64,000 nucleotides of DNA from Brevibacillus gelatini. Lineage in GTDB: Bacteria; Bacillota; Bacilli; Brevibacillales; Brevibacillaceae. This document shows positions 61,230 through 64,000 of the stretch, one piece after another; the first letter of the stretch is position 1, and each line of letters opens with the position of its first letter. Location: contig NZ_RHHS01000010.1 in assembly GCF_003710935.1 (NCBI RefSeq), forward strand, positions 1 through 64,000, written 5' to 3'. Both the position numbers and the translations under genes were made by a program. A model generated the notes under the pieces. That model searched no databases and had not been told where the DNA came from. It saw nothing but the letters and a program-made list of their open reading frames with translations.

Positions 61230-61403
61230 TTAGCGCATATGCTTGCGCTTGTACGAAAAGCCAAATCCCATCAATGAGAAGGCAACGACGATACAACCAA
61301 GGATGCCAAGGGGGCTTTTTTCCCCGATGGAAATGCCAACTCCGATGAGACAGGCGGTTACGCAAAATGCCAAAGCCAGTGTTACCATTTGATAACGAGT
61401 CAT
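61230..61403 (-). CDS. DUF5325 (YlaF-like) small membrane protein
   Basis: 57 residues from ATG 61403 with AGGAGG upstream. Two membrane helices and the ending I-V-V-A-F-S-L-M-G-F-G-F-S-Y-K-R-K match YlaF/DUF5325. Function unknown. It is convergent with ytpB; only 12 bases separate the stops. Confidence 0.78.
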   Translation of the reverse strand: MTRYQMVTLALAFCVTACLIGVGISIGEKSPLGILGCIVVAFSLMGFGFSYKRKHMR

Positions 61404-61522
61404 CGGTTTGTAACCTCCTATCTGTCAATGTTCCCATTATACCCTTATTTTCCGCGAAAAGCATCCAGGGAAAGAAGGCGGAAAACCTAGTAAATTATTG
61501 TACGAAGTGGTGGAGAACGTAG

Positions 61523-62143
61523 ATGGAAAGTATTATACAAATTAGAAAAGGGAATCGAGTGGTGGAAGGCCAAGTGACATATGGAGAAGGAGACTTGATC
61601 GAGGCCGTCTTCCCCCAGCAACTGGAAGTGACTGTAGGAGATCAGATTCCTTGCCTGTTAATCGGTGATTTTGAAACCATCAGCAACTTTGAGGCTGTCG
61701 TGGTGGCGAAGGACAAAAATCGGCTGTTTTTGTTCCATTCGCCTACGATCAGCGAGTTCCGTGAGCAGCGCAGGCGTTATCCGCGTTTCGATATGGACGT
61801 AAAAGGCTGGGTGCAATATCCGACCCAGGAGCCGGATTCACTTTTTTCCGTTTACAGTCAAATGGCCTATCTGGTGAACATGAGTATCGGAGGATTGGCG
61901 TTTCGGGTTGACAAGCCTGTTCCGGTCGACCAGGGCATTGTGTTTTCCTTTGAGCTGTACGGACGAAACAGGCCGGACGGCGTCGTGAAAACAGAGTTGA
62001 ACGTCATCCACGAACGGATTGAAGGCCCGCACTACTTTTACGGCTGTACAATCCAATCAATCAGTGCCCGGCATTTCCACAATTTGCGCAAGTACATTTT
62101 GCACAGGCAAATCGAGGAACGCCGGCAAGTGGTAATCGAATAA
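61523..62143 (+). CDS. PilZ-domain c-di-GMP protein, YpfA/YcgR-like
   Basis: 206 residues. An N-terminal YcgR-like beta domain (about 1-95) is followed by a PilZ domain with the c-di-GMP motif R-R-R-Y-P-R (residues about 88-93) and N-M-S-I-G-G-L-A-F. In Bacillus the related YpfA (DgrA) binds c-di-GMP and slows flagellar rotation by acting on MotA. MotA/MotB are encoded in this window (33 kb). Strong terminator after it. Confidence 0.87.
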   Translation: MESIIQIRKGNRVVEGQVTYGEGDLIEAVFPQQLEVTVGDQIPCLLIGDFETISNFEAVVVAKDKNRLFLFHSPTISEFREQRRRYPRFDMDVKGWVQYPTQEPDSLFSVYSQMAYLVNMSIGGLAFRVDKPVPVDQGIVFSFELYGRNRPDGVVKTELNVIHERIEGPHYFYGCTIQSISARHFHNLRKYILHRQIEERRQVVIE

Positions 62144-62152
62144 CTTTTTCAC

Positions 62153-62182
62153 AAATTGGTCAGTTGGACCAATTTTTTTTTA
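62153..62182 (+). terminator. Terminator of the PilZ gene
   Basis: AAATTGGTC and GACCAATTT form a 9-bp perfect stem with a 5-base loop followed by at least six T's. Confidence 0.9.
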
Positions 62183-62215
62183 CAAATAAAAAGCATTCAT
62201 CTTAGTGCTGCCTGA

Positions 62216-62413
62216 TTCGCACCGGGGCGGCCTGTGCAGCCGGAGCTTCCGTATCGGACAGAAGTGGCGGCAGATCAGCTCGATGTACCGTGGGCAGGGC
62301 AGTTGCTCATCGCCAACTTGTGCGGTCAGCTTTTGACCAACAATCGCGATGAGCGTGGCGTGCCGCAAGACGGGGATGACCGGATCATCCGGCTTGTTCC
62401 GAAGCAGCAGTAG
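62216..62413 (+). pseudogene. Possible 3' fragment of an unknown gene
   Basis: A stop-free frame of 65 codons without ribosome site reads P-E-L-P-Y-R-T-E-V-A-A-D-Q-L-D-V-P-W-A-G-Q-L-L, then N-N-R-D-E-R-G-V-P-Q-D-G-D-D-R-I-I-R, balanced like a real protein end. It overlaps the last codons of the MFS gene on the other strand. It may be the tail of a gene whose 5' part was deleted. No family recognised. Confidence 0.3.
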
Positions 62414-63632
62414 CGGCAACCGCGGCGTCGGGCTTGCCCCAAATCCAGCGCTGCAAGAAAATGACTCCCCCACCTACGGCTGCGACCAGCAAGCCGACCG
62501 CCAAAAAGGTCTGCGCCGGTCCGAGCCAGGTCATCAGGACGCCGCCCAGTAAAGGCGCTGCAATAAAGGTCGCGCTGGACAGCGAATCGATAATGCCCCT
62601 TACTCGCCCGAGTGCGTGTGGGGGCGTTTCTTTTTGTACGAGGTAGTTGGTGCCGACCGAAGTCAGCCCCGTCCCGATGCCAGCGAGCAGCGAAGCCGCC
62701 AGCAGCCAGTGGATGCCGTCGCCCGGCTGGAACAGACCGATCCAGGCAAAGCACGTGCCGATCAAAAGCACGCCTCCCCCAAGCACCCATCCGTACGAGC
62801 GAATGGTTTTTCGCCGATGCAGCCAGGTAATGGTGAGCAAGGCGCCAAGCCCGATGACACTGACACAGTATCCGACAATCTCCGGATGATCCGGAACCTT
62901 TTCCCTGAACACGACAGGAAACTGTGCGTCGGCCAGTTGAATCGCCATCATCGCCAGCAGGGAAAAGAGCGAGCTTAACAGCAACACCCGATTTTGCAAA
63001 AAGACAGTCCAGCCTTCCTTCCAAGCGAGGCGAAGCGAAATTGTTTTCTCTCTGGAAGCGGGACGGGGAAGCTGTTTCTCCACGTGGCGAATGGTCAAAA
63101 GCAAGAGCGTGGAGAGCAGATAGCTCACCGCATTGATGATGAGGCAGAGCGCTGGTGTCACCATGGCGGCGACCATCCCGCCGATCAGCGGCCCGATCAG
63201 TTTTCCGCCCTGGAAGATGGCTCCGTTCAGCGAAGTCGCCTGCAAGAGATGTTCCGGGGCGACGATCTGCCGCGTCAACGTCTGCTGCGCCGGATCGTTG
63301 AAGACGGAAGCGCAGGAGCGCAGGGCGATGACGAGCAGGAACAAGAGCGGATCAGGCATGGCGAGCAAAAGCAGGGTGAGGCTCGCCTGAACCAAATTCG
63401 CCGCGATCATCATTCGGACTTTGTGGACGCGATCAGCCAGCACCCCTGCCAATTGCCCGAGCAAAATGCCCGGAGCGGCATAGGCGATCGGCAAAAGCGC
63501 CATCGTCATCGGATCGACCTGCCAGACGTAACCGAGAAAGATGGCGACCGCGATAAAATCGAACCAGTCACCCAGCGTAGCAAGCCCGTAAGCGAAAAGC
63601 AGAGTGCGAAATGTCTTGTTTTCCGTAAGCAA
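62385..63632 (-). CDS. MFS efflux transporter
   Basis: 415 residues with about 12 membrane helices and the MFS loop G-V-L-A-D-R-V-H-K-V-R between helices 2 and 3, in the MFS_3 (drug/siderophore exporter) style. The TTG start (63632) has GGAGGGA upstream, but that site and the start lie inside the 3' arm and U-tract of a hairpin (63632-63680), so expression may be attenuated. No drug class can be assigned. Confidence 0.86.
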   Translation of the reverse strand: MLTENKTFRTLLFAYGLATLGDWFDFIAVAIFLGYVWQVDPMTMALLPIAYAAPGILLGQLAGVLADRVHKVRMMIAANLVQASLTLLLLAMPDPLLFLLVIALRSCASVFNDPAQQTLTRQIVAPEHLLQATSLNGAIFQGGKLIGPLIGGMVAAMVTPALCLIINAVSYLLSTLLLLTIRHVEKQLPRPASREKTISLRLAWKEGWTVFLQNRVLLLSSLFSLLAMMAIQLADAQFPVVFREKVPDHPEIVGYCVSVIGLGALLTITWLHRRKTIRSYGWVLGGGVLLIGTCFAWIGLFQPGDGIHWLLAASLLAGIGTGLTSVGTNYLVQKETPPHALGRVRGIIDSLSSATFIAAPLLGGVLMTWLGPAQTFLAVGLLVAAVGGGVIFLQRWIWGKPDAAVAATAASEQAG

Positions 63633-63680
63633 AAAAATCCCTCCATCATTTCGAACTGCTTCGATGATAAAAGGGATTTG
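63632..63680 (-). terminator. Terminator/attenuator hairpin before the MFS gene
   Basis: On the minus strand AAATCCC...ATCATCGA pairs with TCGA...ATGAT...GGGATTT, followed by four more T's that run into the TTG start codon. It terminates the upstream TPR-like gene and at the same time hides the GGAGGG site of the MFS gene. Confidence 0.7.
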
Positions 63681-63691
63681 TCAGAGGCGTA

Positions 63692-64000
63692 TCATAAGAG
63701 GGCGGAAAGCTTGCGGACGACCGCCTTTTTCAGATGCTCGAACTGGTATTGCTCGGCCAGGTTGTCCCACTTTTTTTCAAAGCGGCTCTGCCATTTTTCA
63801 TCACAGGGGACATGGCGAAAAAACAGCAGAGTGTTGTGTACCGCGTAGATCAGATGCGGGACAAACTGCGTAGCCAAAATGACGTCGAGGCCTTCATCGA
63901 CCAGCTGCCGGGCTTTGGCGATCTCCTGGCGGCGGTAGTGGCAAAGCCCTTGCAGCATCATGAAGTGGCCCACCTCCCGCTGCATCGGCAGCCTTTGCAG
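63692..64000 (-). CDS. C-terminal part of a TPR-like helical protein (5' end outside window)
   Basis: About 102 residues are visible, running off the right edge. They are helical, with a repeat-like segment L-Q-G-L-C-H-Y-R-R-Q-E-I-A-K-A-R-Q-L-V-D-E-G-L typical of tetratricopeptide helix pairs. Such C-terminal domains belong to peptide-sensing regulators (Rap/PlcR-like) or similar. Its stop lies 12 bases before the hairpin that precedes the MFS gene, so regulator and efflux gene may be linked. Confidence 0.5.
   Translation of the reverse strand: MQRLPMQREVGHFMMLQGLCHYRRQEIAKARQLVDEGLDVILATQFVPHLIYAVHNTLLFFRHVPCDEKWQSRFEKKWDNLAEQYQFEHLKKAVVRKLSALL

Overview
The window looks like about 64 kb of chromosome from a motile, endospore-forming, GC-moderate Firmicute. 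Brevibacillus or a close relative (Paenibacillaceae) is my inference. The support is: strong GGAGG ribosome sites with many TTG/GTG starts; spore genes (SspK-type SASP, Tgl transglutaminase); Bacillus-type housekeeping families (YczE, YugN, YheI/YheH, CvfB, GlnL/YcbB, YtpB/DUF2600, DUF3905, DUF3886, DUF1904); MotAB; and GlnR/TnrA-type operators. No rRNA, tRNA or CRISPR array was seen.

Accessory left end (1-4370). The window opens inside the last part of a polymorphic toxin gene. A GC-rich, transmembrane-containing spike-like (VgrG/Pvc8-like) region is joined to an AT-rich deaminase toxin tip and followed by a probable Imm3-type immunity gene. A second, displaced copy of the spike C-terminus follows, with no N-terminus and two frameshifts. 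It carries a different AT-rich toxin tip that is fused in frame to its putative immunity gene. Each module ends in a related terminator/repeat. A truncated gene, a truncated IS3-family OrfA and a third copy of the terminator repeat close the region.

4.5-16 kb. A YczE-like membrane protein, a LacI regulator, DUF6884 and YciI-like proteins, and a KtrB potassium channel come first. An internally deleted IS4-family element and a secreted toxin-like protein with an unknown neighbour follow. Next is the heterodimeric multidrug ABC exporter BmrC/BmrD, preceded by a 24-residue leader peptide and two tandem intrinsic terminators, which suggests ribosome-mediated attenuation.

16-40 kb. This is mainly metabolic and envelope genes: UppP, an EamA exporter with a divergent MocR regulator, RluF and MOSC proteins, PncB, glutamate dehydrogenase, MetA of acetyl-CoA type, CidR-CidA-CidB, Tgl, an N-methyl amino acid oxidase, a chemoreceptor, a ZIP transporter, MotAB, an esterase, a low-molecular-weight phosphatase, a guanidine-I riboswitch with a YkkCD-type exporter pair, a CorC/CNNM-type protein and an M50 protease.

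40-53 kb. Small spore and conserved proteins come first, then a glucose-6-phosphate isomerase carrying an unexpected C-terminal excisionase-type helix-turn-helix. A TPP riboswitch precedes a lone thiO. A frameshifted gene with 39-bp tandem repeats, yugN, nadK, a YcbX-like MOSC protein, YbaK, and a DnaQ-like exonuclease with a DUF294 nucleotidyltransferase follow. The DUF294 gene overlaps amt, which has two GlnR/TnrA boxes upstream.

53-64 kb. A second UppP and CvfB are followed by a TRAP-TAXI transporter operon with DUF1850, the orphan response regulator GlnL, a tetraprenyl-beta-curcumene synthase-like protein, DUF5325, a PilZ protein, an MFS efflux protein whose start codon sits on the U-tract of a terminator hairpin, and a truncated TPR-like gene at the right edge.
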